From contig NZ_BMKR01000048.1 in assembly GCF_014644435.1 (NCBI RefSeq), positions 1 to 48,355 on the forward strand: 48,355 nucleotides of DNA, read 5' to 3'. The notes beneath the pieces were generated by a model that saw only the letters and a program-made list of their open reading frames with translations, searched no databases and was not told where the DNA came from. Each line of letters begins with the position of its first letter. Position 1 is the first letter of the stretch. A program made the position numbers and the translations under genes. The DNA comes from Paenibacillus albidus. Its GTDB lineage: Bacteria > Bacillota > Bacilli > Paenibacillales > Paenibacillaceae. Below, in pieces: positions 23,858-31,881 of this stretch.

Positions 23858-23976
23858 ATTGACACGGGTTTTGTACCGCTCCTGCAACCTTTTATACAGA
23901 AGATACGTTTACATAGGATAAGCATCGCAGGAACGGCATTTATGTGGAGTTACCAACTTTCAGGAGGGTTGCTTGA

Positions 23977-25158
23977 ATGATCATTCACAAACGGGCCTTT
24001 GCTGCCATTATGACTCTGGCCGTCGGAACTGCTCTGTCTCTACCTTCGGGACACCTCTTTGCCGCCGCGTTAGCCCCTGAATTACCAGCCGCCGCAGCCG
24101 CCAGCACGCTGCCCAAGACCGTACGTTCGCCTGAGCATCCCATTATCCGCGAGAAGGGCTCGGTTTATCTGCCGCTGCGCGAGACTGCAGCCATGCTGGA
24201 TCTCCAAGTCCTCTGGAACGCCGGCAAATCCAGCATTGAAGTTACCGGGCTCTATCAGGCGCTCAGCCTGAAGGTCGGCCAGCCCAAAGCCTATACGGCG
24301 AGCAACGCCGTGATTATGCTCGGAGCACCTACACTGATCCGTGAGGGTGTGACCTATGTGTCCGATAAGCTTTTCTCCAAAGCCTTCAATCTTCCCGTCA
24401 CCTGGAACGATAAAACCGGGGAGATCGCTGTGCCTTATGCCGAGCGTTACCTCAAGAGTTCCTCAGGAAAACAATTGTTCTGGGTGCATAAAGGTCAGGG
24501 CGTGGTCTACAGCGGGCCGAGCGGAACGCTGCCCTCCCGCGCAGGAGCGGCCAAGGTCCATGATCTGGATTGGGTAACCCTGTCCGCACGCACCATTAAC
24601 AGCACCAGCTATGTGCTGAGTATCAGCAACGCTTTCGGAGAACCTCACATTAACGAGAGCCGCTACCGTCTCCTGCTGCACAAGGGACAGCTCGTACGTC
24701 AGGCTCATACCAGCTACCGGGGTGTACGCAATCTCGGGATGAACGAGAACGTATTTGCGTTCCAAGGCAACCTGGTTATGGTGGACCGGAATATCCTCAC
24801 CCTGGTCAATCCGGACGGTCATGTCTTTCAAACCTACCATCTGGCAGATATCACCGGTATTGACGATGCCTTTGCCGTCGAGGCGGTTGAACCGGAATTC
24901 CTTGTGGTCCGGCCTTATCAAAAGGGCACCTTGATGCTGATTGACCGCCACAGCAATAAAAGCGTCGTCTTGTATCCCCAGCTTCTGGGAGCGGAAGACC
25001 AGGCATGGCTGGAGGAATTTCCGGATACGGATGTGGATTATCCCGGAGATCAATTGCGTTATACGGGACGTTCCGGCAACACCTTGTCTTTTGAGTGGGC
25101 ATCCTTTACGGATAACCGTCAAATCCACTTCACGTATGCGCTTCCCCCGTTCTCATAA
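23977..25158 (+). CDS. exported protein with copper amine oxidase N-terminal-like domain
   Basis: A 393-residue secreted protein. Residues 1-30 form a signal peptide (MIIHKRAFAAIMTLAVGTALSLPSGHLFAAA). Residues 45-150 carry a copper-amine-oxidase-N-type domain pair, recognised by the recurring form KGSVYLPLRETAAMLDLQVLWN and EGVTYVSDKLFSKAFNLPVTWNDKTGEIAV. Such domains occur in hundreds of Paenibacillus surface proteins and are unrelated to oxidase chemistry. The C-terminal 240 residues look beta-rich, with possible propeller or stalk strands (VFAFQGNLVMVDRNILTLVNPDGHVFQ), and are not recognised. AGGAGGG stands seven bases before the ATG. Likely cell-wall or extracellular role. Confidence 0.78.
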   Translation: MIIHKRAFAAIMTLAVGTALSLPSGHLFAAALAPELPAAAAASTLPKTVRSPEHPIIREKGSVYLPLRETAAMLDLQVLWNAGKSSIEVTGLYQALSLKVGQPKAYTASNAVIMLGAPTLIREGVTYVSDKLFSKAFNLPVTWNDKTGEIAVPYAERYLKSSSGKQLFWVHKGQGVVYSGPSGTLPSRAGAAKVHDLDWVTLSARTINSTSYVLSISNAFGEPHINESRYRLLLHKGQLVRQAHTSYRGVRNLGMNENVFAFQGNLVMVDRNILTLVNPDGHVFQTYHLADITGIDDAFAVEAVEPEFLVVRPYQKGTLMLIDRHSNKSVVLYPQLLGAEDQAWLEEFPDTDVDYPGDQLRYTGRSGNTLSFEWASFTDNRQIHFTYALPPFS

Positions 25159-25169
25159 ATGACATTTTC

Positions 25170-25178
25170 TGCTATAAT
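25170..25178 (+). promoter_or_regulatory. extended -10 promoter of the AbrB-like gene
   Basis: TGCTATAAT ends 44 bases before the ATG at 25223 and lies just after the stop codon of the upstream gene. No strong -35 is present 17 bases upstream (TTCTCA). Confidence 0.6.
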
Positions 25179-25222
25179 GTGAATGGCCACCAAAATCTAA
25201 TGATGTAAATGAGGGACATGGG

Positions 25223-25693
25223 ATGAAAGATACGGGCATGATCCGGAGTTTAGACAGTCTTGGTAGAATAGTGGTTCCCGTGGAAATCCGCATGACACGC
25301 AACATCGACATTGGGGATCCGATCGAATTTTTCATTTTGGATGAGAATATCATTGTTCTCAGAAAGTACACCTCTACGGAATGCACTTTTTGCAGAAGCC
25401 TGGATCATGTTACCTACTACAAGGATCAATTTATTTGCAACAGCTGTCTCAAAGAGCTTGTAGACCCGGATCGTGTACCCGAGGAGCCTCAGCGTCGCCA
25501 GGAGCCTGCCGAGGAAACCGAGCCTGGAAGCACCGTCAGACGGGCAAAGACCGAAGAAATGAGATCCCGTCTGGAGCAAGCCATTGAAGACCATCCCTAT
25601 GCCAATCAGAAGGAGCTTGCGGCAATCCTCGGTATCAGCCAGGCAAGAGTCAGCCAATTGAAACGCAAAATTGTCACCGCCAGCAAATCGTAA
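25223..25693 (+). CDS. AbrB-like regulator with zinc-ribbon-like and HTH segments
   Basis: A 156-residue protein with three parts. Residues 1-50 are an AbrB/SpoVT swapped-hairpin DNA-binding domain (MKDTGMIRSLDSLGRIVVPV, then GDPIEFFILDENIIVLRKY), closely like B. subtilis AbrB. Residues 54-75 hold two cysteine pairs, C54-x2-C57 and C72-x2-C75, that could bind zinc. After an acidic Pro/Glu-rich linker, residues 126-149 (YANQKELAAILGISQARVSQLKRK) form a helix-turn-helix like those of small sigma or phage regulators. AbrB and Abh are about 92-96 residues and lack the last two parts. It has its own promoter and is followed by two DnaA boxes. Likely a transition-state or nucleoid-type regulator; targets unknown. 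Confidence 0.85.
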   Translation: MKDTGMIRSLDSLGRIVVPVEIRMTRNIDIGDPIEFFILDENIIVLRKYTSTECTFCRSLDHVTYYKDQFICNSCLKELVDPDRVPEEPQRRQEPAEETEPGSTVRRAKTEEMRSRLEQAIEDHPYANQKELAAILGISQARVSQLKRKIVTASKS

Positions 25694-25707
25694 TCCATGG
25701 ACAGGCC

Positions 25708-25729
25708 TTATGCACATAACTTATACACA
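25708..25729 (+). promoter_or_regulatory. pair of DnaA boxes
   Basis: TTATGCACA (25708-25716) and TTATACACA (25721-25729) both fit the DnaA consensus TTWTNCACA. They are 13 bases apart, in the same orientation, between the AbrB-like gene and its terminator. A further TTATCCACA overlaps the ywhD start codon at 26338-26346. Confidence 0.6.
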
Positions 25730-25753
25730 TACGGCCCTTTGAAAGGGCAGCCT

Positions 25754-25801
25754 AAACAAGGCTCCGTTCTCCTGCAGCAGCAGGAAAGCGGAGCCTTGTT
25801 T
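25754..25801. terminator. bidirectional terminator between AbrB-like gene and ywhD
   Basis: Perfect 13-base arms AAACAAGGCTCCG and CGGAGCCTTGTTT with an inner TCCTG/CAGGA stem. The T-rich ends are short on both sides but the stem is very strong. Confidence 0.8.
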
Positions 25802-25838
25802 ATAATTACCTGAATCCAAATCTTGTGAGCGTGCTCTT

Positions 25839-26345
25839 TTAGTTCGATAATGCCGCCTTCAGTTCCTCCGGGGAAGCTGCCCACCATGCCTCATTGTGGG
25901 AAATCAGCAGGTTTCTTAATGCTTCCTTCTCCACAGGGCCCAGCCCCTCCACATTAATCTTCCGCTTTAGGGCAGCATCCAGTTTATTGACGTGATCGGC
26001 AAGAATCTTCCAGCCCCGGCGCGCCTCCTTGTCTATCCACATCTCACAAGAAGTAATACCTCCATAGAACTGGCCTTCGGGCGTACGGTCGACTGCTACC
26101 CAAACCACCCATACCTGTCTTCCATTTGGAACCTCATCCCGGTTCATGGAGAATTTAATCCCTTTTTCGACCTTGCTTTTAGCGTGCATAGCTCCAATGT
26201 CTATGACCGCCTCGTCTCCGTCAATAATCACTGGGGATACATTGTTCAGATCAATTGAACCTGCTCCAAACCCTTTATGTTTGCTCTTCGCGTTCACAAT
26301 ATTCAAGGCAATCTGTTTTTTGCCCTCCGGCTGTACATTATCCAC
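25839..26345 (-). CDS. ywhD: YwhD family protein
   Basis: A 168-residue soluble protein matching the YwhD family of Bacillota, whose function is not established. Recognisable segments are NIVNAKSKHKGFGAGSIDLNNVSPVIID, the aromatic VWVVWVAVDR and the C-terminal helical EALRNLLISHNEAWW. In B. subtilis ywhD lies beside pbpG (ywhE); here an AAG gene, a secreted protein and an AbrB-like gene have come between them. The start is GTG with GGGAGGA nine bases upstream. It faces the AbrB-like gene across a strong terminator and is divergent from the M1 peptidase. Confidence 0.88.
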   Translation of the reverse strand: MDNVQPEGKKQIALNIVNAKSKHKGFGAGSIDLNNVSPVIIDGDEAVIDIGAMHAKSKVEKGIKFSMNRDEVPNGRQVWVVWVAVDRTPEGQFYGGITSCEMWIDKEARRGWKILADHVNKLDAALKRKINVEGLGPVEKEALRNLLISHNEAWWAASPEELKAALSN

Positions 26346-26451
26346 AGGTGCACATCCTTCCCTCTTACGAATAATTTAATTTTAGCTAATAATGCTGCGA
26401 TTGCAAACATATACATCCCGTAGATGCTTGTCAACGGGAGGAATCACAGTT

Positions 26452-28461
26452 ATGAAGCCACTGTCCATGAAATCCAAATTCATCTTTGCGACCCTCGCCG
26501 CCTTCACCTTGCTGGGTGCAGGGGTCTTGCCTCCGCTTAGCCCTGCGGCCGTAGATAGCTTCGCGCCAAAAGGGGCCAAGTCCCCCGCAGCGCAGACCCA
26601 GCCTGCCGTCCCGCAGCGGCCCCTTCCCGATAGCGCCCCCGTTCCGGCAGAACAGGCGTTAAGCCAAAGAGTAGCCGAGTATCATATCGATGTACAGCTT
26701 GTCCCGGATACAGAAACGTTAAAAGCATCTGAGACCGTAACCTGGACACATCCCGGGGAAAAACCGGTCAATGAGCTGTATTTCCATCTGTATCCCAATG
26801 CCTTCGCTTCCATGGACACCACGTTCATGAAAGAATCCGGAGGGGCGCTGCGGGGTGATACCATGCCTCAGAATGGGTTCGGCAGCATGACCATTACGGA
26901 CCTGCGCACCTCGGAGGGCGTGTCACTGCTTCAGCGGACCCAATATGCACAGCCCGATGACGGCAATGTGAAGGACCAGTCGCTGCTCAAGGTTCATCTG
27001 CCTCAGCCGGTGAACGGCGGAGAGAGTGTCACAATCAGGCTTCAGTATGAGGTCAAGCTGCCCAAAATCTTTGCCCGGATGGGCAGCGCAAAGGATTTTG
27101 TGATGGCCGGGCAATGGTTCCCCAAGCTCAGCGCTTATGAAACCGCCGGGACCAGAGGCCTTCAGGAGGAAGGCTGGAACTTGCACCAGTACCACGGCAC
27201 CTCCGAGTTTTATAGCAATTTCGGTATTTATAATGTGACCATCTCGGTGCCCTCCAATTATATCGTTGCCGCCACCGGCTTCCCCGTAAAGAATGCCAAG
27301 TTGAAGCAGGGGCAGAAGATATACCAATTTTATGCCGATGATGTGCATGATTTTGCTTGGGCGGCTTCACCGGATTTCGTTGTAGCGGAAGAAGCTTTCT
27401 CGTCGCCAGAGGTTCCCGGTGTAAGGATCAAGCTGTATCTGGACCCGCTGCACAAAGATCTGAAAGAACGCTACTTCCAGGCTGCCAAGGCTGCCCTGAG
27501 CAATTTCAGCAAATGGTACGGGCCGTACCCTTACTCTACGTTGTCCATCGTCGTCCCTCCCAAAGAGGGCAACGGTGCAGGAGGGATGGAATACCCGACA
27601 CTCATCACGGCATTTGGGGCATCCGGGGCGTCACCGGATACTTCACTTGAACGCACCGTCATTCATGAGATCGGGCACCAATATTTCTATGGCATGGTAG
27701 CAAGCAATGAATTTGAGGAGGCATGGCTGGATGAAAGCTTTACTTCCTATGCCGAAGACAGACTGATGGAGCAGGAATACGGCATCGCCCCCAATCTTCC
27801 CCTTCAATCCAGCCTGGTACAGAAACCGGAGCCGCTGAAGCTGGAGAGCTGGAAATACGGAGGGGCCGATTCCTATACCTGGAACGTATATATCCGCGGC
27901 AAGCTGCTGTTAAAAGATATGGAACGGCAAGTCGGCAGCAAAACGATGGATGCCATCCTCTCTTCATATGCCAAGGAATACCGCTTTAAACATCCGACCA
28001 CTGCTGATTTCCAGAGAACTGTAGAGAAGAAAACCCGCAAATCCTGGAAAACTTATTTTGACCAATACGTGTACAGTGGAGGAGCACCCGATTTCGCAGT
28101 CGCCGATATTATCACCGGCCCAAATAACAGCGGCAGCAACGGAGACCGCTTCACCCGGGAGTCTGTAGTAAAAGTAACCAACACAGGCAGCCACTATGCC
28201 AATGTTCTTTTGAAGTTCAACTTTGCAGATGGCTCCACAGCCTTGCGTACATGGGATGGAGAAGGCAAGGAGGCCAAGTTCCAATTATTGCATAATGCTG
28301 CTCTGCTCTCTGCGGAGATTAACCCGGAGCATTCCGTTCTGCTGGAAAGTAAGCATCTCAATAATTTCAGACGGGCAGAACTTGAACCGGAGTCACTCTC
28401 CCGCTGGACGTTAAGCATGACAAAGCTGCTAGAAACCGTGCTCGGAACTCTTGTCTGGTGA
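26452..28461 (+). CDS. exported M1-family metallopeptidase
   Basis: A 669-residue zinc aminopeptidase-like protein. An N-terminal signal or anchor (FIFATLAAFTLLGAGVLPPLSP) is followed by a Pro-rich linker, the beta-sandwich M1 N-domain (VTWTHPGEKPVNELYFHLYPNAF), the exopeptidase-like motif GAGGMEYP (in place of GAMEN), and the zinc site HEIGHQYFYG with the third ligand in EFEEAWLDESF. The catalytic Tyr should lie in the following helical part. I moved the start from 26392 to the ATG at 26452, which has GGGAGGA nine bases upstream; the earlier frame has none. The following membrane protein overlaps or abuts it. Substrate unknown; likely extracellular peptides. Confidence 0.9.
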   Translation: MKPLSMKSKFIFATLAAFTLLGAGVLPPLSPAAVDSFAPKGAKSPAAQTQPAVPQRPLPDSAPVPAEQALSQRVAEYHIDVQLVPDTETLKASETVTWTHPGEKPVNELYFHLYPNAFASMDTTFMKESGGALRGDTMPQNGFGSMTITDLRTSEGVSLLQRTQYAQPDDGNVKDQSLLKVHLPQPVNGGESVTIRLQYEVKLPKIFARMGSAKDFVMAGQWFPKLSAYETAGTRGLQEEGWNLHQYHGTSEFYSNFGIYNVTISVPSNYIVAATGFPVKNAKLKQGQKIYQFYADDVHDFAWAASPDFVVAEEAFSSPEVPGVRIKLYLDPLHKDLKERYFQAAKAALSNFSKWYGPYPYSTLSIVVPPKEGNGAGGMEYPTLITAFGASGASPDTSLERTVIHEIGHQYFYGMVASNEFEEAWLDESFTSYAEDRLMEQEYGIAPNLPLQSSLVQKPEPLKLESWKYGGADSYTWNVYIRGKLLLKDMERQVGSKTMDAILSSYAKEYRFKHPTTADFQRTVEKKTRKSWKTYFDQYVYSGGAPDFAVADIITGPNNSGSNGDRFTRESVVKVTNTGSHYANVLLKFNFADGSTALRTWDGEGKEAKFQLLHNAALLSAEINPEHSVLLESKHLNNFRRAELEPESLSRWTLSMTKLLETVLGTLVW

Positions 28462-28471
28462 GGTGAGAACA

Positions 28472-29302
28472 GTGAGAACATCATTAACCCGCAGTTGGAT
28501 CAGCATGAAGGAGCAATTTTATATTCTGATCATGCTGTTCATTTACCGGCTGCTTTGGGGCTACTTTTTGTATGGATTTATCCGTTCAGCCGTTGTCCCT
28601 GTGTTGCTGCGGTACCCGGACGAGGATGCCGGCGGCAGTGCAATCAGCAGGCTACTGTATTACATCGATGGCCAGTTCGGTTTAACCGCCGACCCTGAGA
28701 TCCAGCACTGGCTCTGGATGCTTCTGGCGCTTGCCGTCCTGCGGCTGATGCTCTCCCCCTTTATCCGGGCGGGGCTCTTGCATGAGCTGGATCAGGAACG
28801 CCAGGGGGCGCGCGGCCTGTTCTTTTTTCCCGGGATGAGAAAATACGGGCTGCCTATATTGCTCTTCAGCCTGGTCGAATGGATTCTGGTCCTGTTGCCG
28901 CTTTACTGGCTGGCTCCCAAAATGTACGGGCTGCTCCTCACATCATTTATGAATTATACCCAGCTGGCCCAATCGCTCCCCTACTTGCTGGCCTGGCTGC
29001 TCTACCTGTACATTGTCCGTTTATTGCTGCTCTATATGCAGTTCGGCTATATAGCCGGAACAGGGATTTTCACTTCCCTGCTGGTTTGCCTGCGGGTTCT
29101 GATTCCGGCGGTCGGCCTCTCCCTTATACTGGGGGCAGGCGGATTGCTCCTGCTGCTGCTCTGCACTTTGACCGGACTATTCTGGCCAGGTCTTCCCGCT
29201 CTCCTGATCCGTCAGGTCGCCCCGCTTCCCTCCACCCTGTTCAAAATGTGGGGGATCGCCGCACACTACCATCTCTGGCGGAGCAAAGTATTTCCTGAAT
29301 AA
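28472..29302 (+). CDS. multi-pass membrane protein of unknown function
   Basis: A 276-residue hydrophobic protein with about six membrane segments (for example FYILIMLFIYRLLWGYFLYGFI, PILLFSLVEWILVLLPLYWL, SLPYLLAWLLYLYIVRLLLLY and LILGAGGLLLLLLCTLTGLFW). I do not recognise a family. The start is uncertain. GTG at 28472 has GAGGTGAG a few bases upstream, while TTG at 28451 would overlap the M1 peptidase by 11 bases. It directly follows the M1 gene and ends at a strong terminator, so it is probably co-transcribed. It may help fold, anchor or export the peptidase. Confidence 0.7.
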   Translation: MRTSLTRSWISMKEQFYILIMLFIYRLLWGYFLYGFIRSAVVPVLLRYPDEDAGGSAISRLLYYIDGQFGLTADPEIQHWLWMLLALAVLRLMLSPFIRAGLLHELDQERQGARGLFFFPGMRKYGLPILLFSLVEWILVLLPLYWLAPKMYGLLLTSFMNYTQLAQSLPYLLAWLLYLYIVRLLLLYMQFGYIAGTGIFTSLLVCLRVLIPAVGLSLILGAGGLLLLLLCTLTGLFWPGLPALLIRQVAPLPSTLFKMWGIAAHYHLWRSKVFPE

Positions 29303-29325
29303 TCCCCTCATCCGCCAGACAGAAT

Positions 29326-29370
29326 AAGAGTCCACGGCCCTGGAGTATCAGGAGCGCGGACTCTTTTTTT
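29326..29370 (+). terminator. terminator after the M1/membrane protein operon
   Basis: AAGAGTCC and GGACTCTT (29326-29333, 29358-29365) with a long loop, followed by TTTTT. Confidence 0.8.
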
Positions 29371-29379
29371 GCGGAACGT

Positions 29380-29408
29380 TTGCAATTAGGTAAAGGCTCT
29401 GATACAAT
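29380..29408 (+). promoter_or_regulatory. promoter of first NlpC/P60 unit
   Basis: TTGCAA (29380-29385), a 17-base spacer and TACAAT (29403-29408) with extended -10 TGA. The transcribed leader, about 230 bases, contains a c-di-AMP riboswitch. Confidence 0.75.
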
Positions 29409-29518
29409 GATGCCTGTACTAGTAGTAACAAGTTTGTAATCTTTTGAAGCTTTTTCTTCATAATTTAAGAAAATTCAAGAAACGAATGCCGCTCAGTCGC
29501 TATTCTGGTGCATAATAC

Positions 29519-29630
29519 GCCAAATTCCCTGCACCGGGAAGTGGGGGAACCATATTTTGGGTGAATTGATCTCGTAACAGAGGGATCATAGGGGAACCTT
29601 CTACCGAATCCTTAAGCTAACCTCGCAGGC
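29519..29630 (+). promoter_or_regulatory. c-di-AMP riboswitch (ydaO/yuaA class), first copy
   Basis: The aptamer shows GCC...TTCCC/GGGAA, GTGGGGGAACCA, GGGTGAATTGAT, a variable stem, GGGGAACCTT, CCGAATCC, and the conserved 3' string AGCTAACCTCG then CAGGC. This class binds cyclic di-AMP and turns genes off. The 3' end of the P1 helix is only about 19 bases before the TTG start, with the ribosome binding site GGAAGGAG in between, and no terminator is seen. Control is therefore probably at translation or by early anti-structure. Confidence 0.88.
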
Positions 29631-29649
29631 CTTGGAAGGAGTACATCTT

Positions 29650-30132
29650 TTGAATTATCACAACTTTAAGAAAAAATGCGCCGCTGCGGCGTTAGGACTT
29701 GTAATGGCATTCAGCTTGGGAACTGGCAGCGCTTCCGCTGACTCCAAAATGGATACCGTAATCACGAAAACACTGGGAACCTCGTATAAAATGGGGGGTA
29801 CTACCCTTAACGGATTTGATTGCTCCGGCTTTACCAACTATGTATTCAAAAGCTTGGGGATTTCCCTTCCCCGGACCTCCAAAGCCCAATTCCATGTGGG
29901 CACCGCTGTTTCACGCAACAACATGCGCCCCGGAGACCTTGTATTCTTCAATACTACAGGCAGAGGCGTATCCCATGTCGGAATTTTTGTCGGCAGCGGG
30001 AAATTTGCACAATCCTCCTCGTCACGCGGAGTCACGATCAGTTCACTGAATGAAAGCTACTGGGCCAACCGCTATATTGGCGCCAAACGAGTCATGAGCA
30101 CAACCTCATACAAAGCCGTAGCCTATGATTGA
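29650..30132 (+). CDS. exported NlpC/P60 cell-wall endopeptidase, first copy
   Basis: A 160-residue secreted C40-type peptidase. A signal peptide (about residues 1-28, KKKCAAAALGLVMAFSLGTGSASA) precedes one NlpC/P60 domain. The catalytic Cys is in NGFDCSGFT and the catalytic His in VSHVGIFVG. The third position is Gln in KFAQSSSSRGV where the second copy has His. Such enzymes cleave stem peptides of peptidoglycan between D-Glu and the diamino acid. The start is TTG at 29650, with GGAAGGAG upstream; the longer TTG start at 29632 would sit in the aptamer. Under a c-di-AMP riboswitch, so expression should fall when c-di-AMP is high. Confidence 0.9.
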   Translation: MNYHNFKKKCAAAALGLVMAFSLGTGSASADSKMDTVITKTLGTSYKMGGTTLNGFDCSGFTNYVFKSLGISLPRTSKAQFHVGTAVSRNNMRPGDLVFFNTTGRGVSHVGIFVGSGKFAQSSSSRGVTISSLNESYWANRYIGAKRVMSTTSYKAVAYD

Positions 30133-30170
30133 TTTTCCTCACACACAATAACCCCTTTATAACATATGAG

Positions 30171-30216
30171 CCCGGGATCTGATTATTGCAGTAATCATTT
30201 TCCGGGTTTTCTTTTT
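30171..30216 (+). terminator. terminator of the first NlpC/P60 unit
   Basis: CCCGG, inner TGATTA/TAATCA, CCGGG, then TTTTCTTTTT. It separates the two riboswitch units, so each has its own transcript. Confidence 0.75.
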
Positions 30217-30378
30217 CCTTATTCTACCTTTTACACACTTCCGTTCCTTACGAAACATCTTCCACACACAAAAATTGGATTTTTTTATTAAATAGGCATA
30301 TTCGCCTTAAATTCAACGTTTACGCGGCTTATTCGCTCTTAAATGCACAATTATTCTGCATTAATATGTTTTAAGTGA

Positions 30379-30407
30379 TTGCCAAGTGCTTCCGTCTTTG
30401 TTACAAT
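30379..30407 (+). promoter_or_regulatory. promoter of second NlpC/P60 unit
   Basis: TTGCCA (30379-30384), a 17-base spacer and TACAAT (30402-30407), with an extended -10 TGT. The early leader repeats the string TAGTAACA and TTTGTAAT of the first copy, showing that the promoter region was duplicated with the gene. Confidence 0.75.
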
Positions 30408-30506
30408 AATCGCAGTGAGATTTTAGTAACATTTTTGTAATTATTCAGATTCGTTTTAAGAACGTTTTGTCATGTATTAGCTACAAGCAATCCTAATCAA
30501 TAATAT

Positions 30507-30624
30507 TGCCGAGTTCTCTAATCAGTAGAGAAACGGGGGAACCAACTTTGGGTGAATTGACCTCCTATTCCAAGAGGGGTCATAGGGGACCTTCAACCGA
30601 ACCCTTAAGCTAACCTCGTAGGCA
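30507..30624 (+). promoter_or_regulatory. c-di-AMP riboswitch (ydaO/yuaA class), second copy
   Basis: It aligns closely with the first copy: TGCCGAG opens P1, then TTCTCT/AGAGAA, CGGGGGAACCA, GGGTGAATTGACC, AGGGGTCATAGGGGACC, CCGAACCC and AGCTAACCTCG then TAGGCA closes P1. The ribosome binding site GGAAGGGG and TTG start follow within about 20 bases, with no terminator. Confidence 0.9.
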
Positions 30625-30643
30625 TTTGGAAGGGGTATAACTT

Positions 30644-31135
30644 TTGAAGAAGAAGTTAGCAGCAGCAGTACTTAGTTTTTCCATTATCCTCACTCTCGGA
30701 GCAGGAAGCGCATTCGCGGATTCCAAGATGGATAAGGTAATTGACACAGCCATCGGTTCTAAATATGTAGCCGGCGGCACCTCAACCAACGGGTTTGATT
30801 GCTCCGGATTTACCCAGTATGTGTTCAACAAGATTGGCATTGAATTGCCACACCAATCAGGTTCGCAATACCAAATGGGAACTGCTGTATCCCAAGAGGA
30901 AATGAGAGCAGGAGACCTTGTATTCTTTAATACAAGCGGCCGTGGCGTATCGCATGTCGGCATCTATGTCGGCGAAGGCAAATTTGCACATGCTTCATCT
31001 TCACGTGGTGTGACCATCAGTTCGCTAAGTGAGAAGTACTACGTCAACCGCTACGTTGGCGCCAAACGGATCATGAGTACGGATGCTTATCAGACCGTCG
31101 CTACAGATGTTCCAGATCATGACGATGTAGAATAG
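30644..31135 (+). CDS. exported NlpC/P60 cell-wall endopeptidase, second copy
   Basis: A 163-residue paralogue of the preceding hydrolase. The signal peptide is KKKLAAAVLSFSIILTLGAG then SAFA. The catalytic residues are Cys in NGFDCSGFT, His in VSHVGIYVG and the usual third His in KFAHASSSRGV. A short acidic tail (VPDHDDVE) follows the domain. The start is TTG with GGAAGGGG eight bases upstream. It is controlled by its own c-di-AMP riboswitch and promoter. Likely role is turnover of wall peptides during growth or hydration change; the two copies probably divide the work, as their active sites differ at one position. Confidence 0.92.
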   Translation: MKKKLAAAVLSFSIILTLGAGSAFADSKMDKVIDTAIGSKYVAGGTSTNGFDCSGFTQYVFNKIGIELPHQSGSQYQMGTAVSQEEMRAGDLVFFNTSGRGVSHVGIYVGEGKFAHASSSRGVTISSLSEKYYVNRYVGAKRIMSTDAYQTVATDVPDHDDVE

Positions 31136-31395
31136 GAAGTTCAGCATAGGCTCTTTTCCAGGATTTTTGCCGAATCTTGGGGAGGAGCTTATTTTTGTGC
31201 TTACTTATCACTTACCCTTCCCCATATCTGCCAAACAGGTATTCCACAAGAATAGCTGTTTTTAATAAATAATTTTAGGTGAAAGTCAAGTCGGGGGCCA
31301 ACTTTCAAAAATATGCGTCGGATAAGCCCCTTTTTGGATATAATTAATTAGGAGTTTATTGTTGCTGTTTCTGCCGAAAGGAGGTCCCGGGCCTT

Positions 31396-31881
31396 ATGAT
31401 TCATTCCCCGGTTGTATTTCACGTAGTAGCTATGGAGGTTCATCAAGCGGCAGAGGTCTGTGAATGGATCTACGAAGCGCCATATGATATTTATGGCTGG
31501 ATGCCCTGGCCACAGATGCAGGAGCTGAATATCGAATTTGGCGACCCGCAGCTGCGAAGAGAACAATATGTTTCCGTGATCAACGAACAAGGGCGCCTAT
31601 GCGGCTTTGCCCAGCTGTTCCCCATGGAGGGTGTAGTGAGACTGGGGATTGGCATGCGCCCTGATCTATGCGGCCAAGGCCTTGGACACTTGTTCATGGA
31701 GCCCATCGTCAGAGAAGCTCTGAAGCGTTATCCGGAGCGGGAGATTGATCTGGAGGTGTTGACCTGGAATCAGCGGGCCATCCGCACCTACCAAAAATGT
31801 GGTTTCAGGATAACTGATACGTATGAACGCCGAACCCCCACTGGAGATAAGCCCTTTTATTGCATGGTCTATGATAAATAA
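31396..31881 (+). CDS. GNAT-family N-acetyltransferase
   Basis: A 161-residue acetyltransferase of the usual GNAT size. LCGFAQLFPMEGVVRLGIGM is the central strand pair, RPDLCGQGLGHLFMEPIVREAL carries the acetyl-CoA loop (Q/RxxGxG/A as CGQGLG), and LEVLTWNQRAIRTYQKCGFRITD is the end of the fold. It resembles RimI-like stand-alone enzymes. AAAGGAGGT stands upstream of the ATG and TATAAT lies near 31339. The 260 bases before it follow the second NlpC/P60 gene and show only a weak terminator-like hairpin near 31150-31198. Substrate unknown. Confidence 0.85.
   Translation: MIHSPVVFHVVAMEVHQAAEVCEWIYEAPYDIYGWMPWPQMQELNIEFGDPQLRREQYVSVINEQGRLCGFAQLFPMEGVVRLGIGMRPDLCGQGLGHLFMEPIVREALKRYPEREIDLEVLTWNQRAIRTYQKCGFRITDTYERRTPTGDKPFYCMVYDK

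Noticed and set aside
31261..31345. Riboswitch-like stem upstream of the GNAT at 31396
   Set aside because: The TATAAT of the gene lies downstream of it, so it would not be in the gene's transcript, and no known aptamer core is present.
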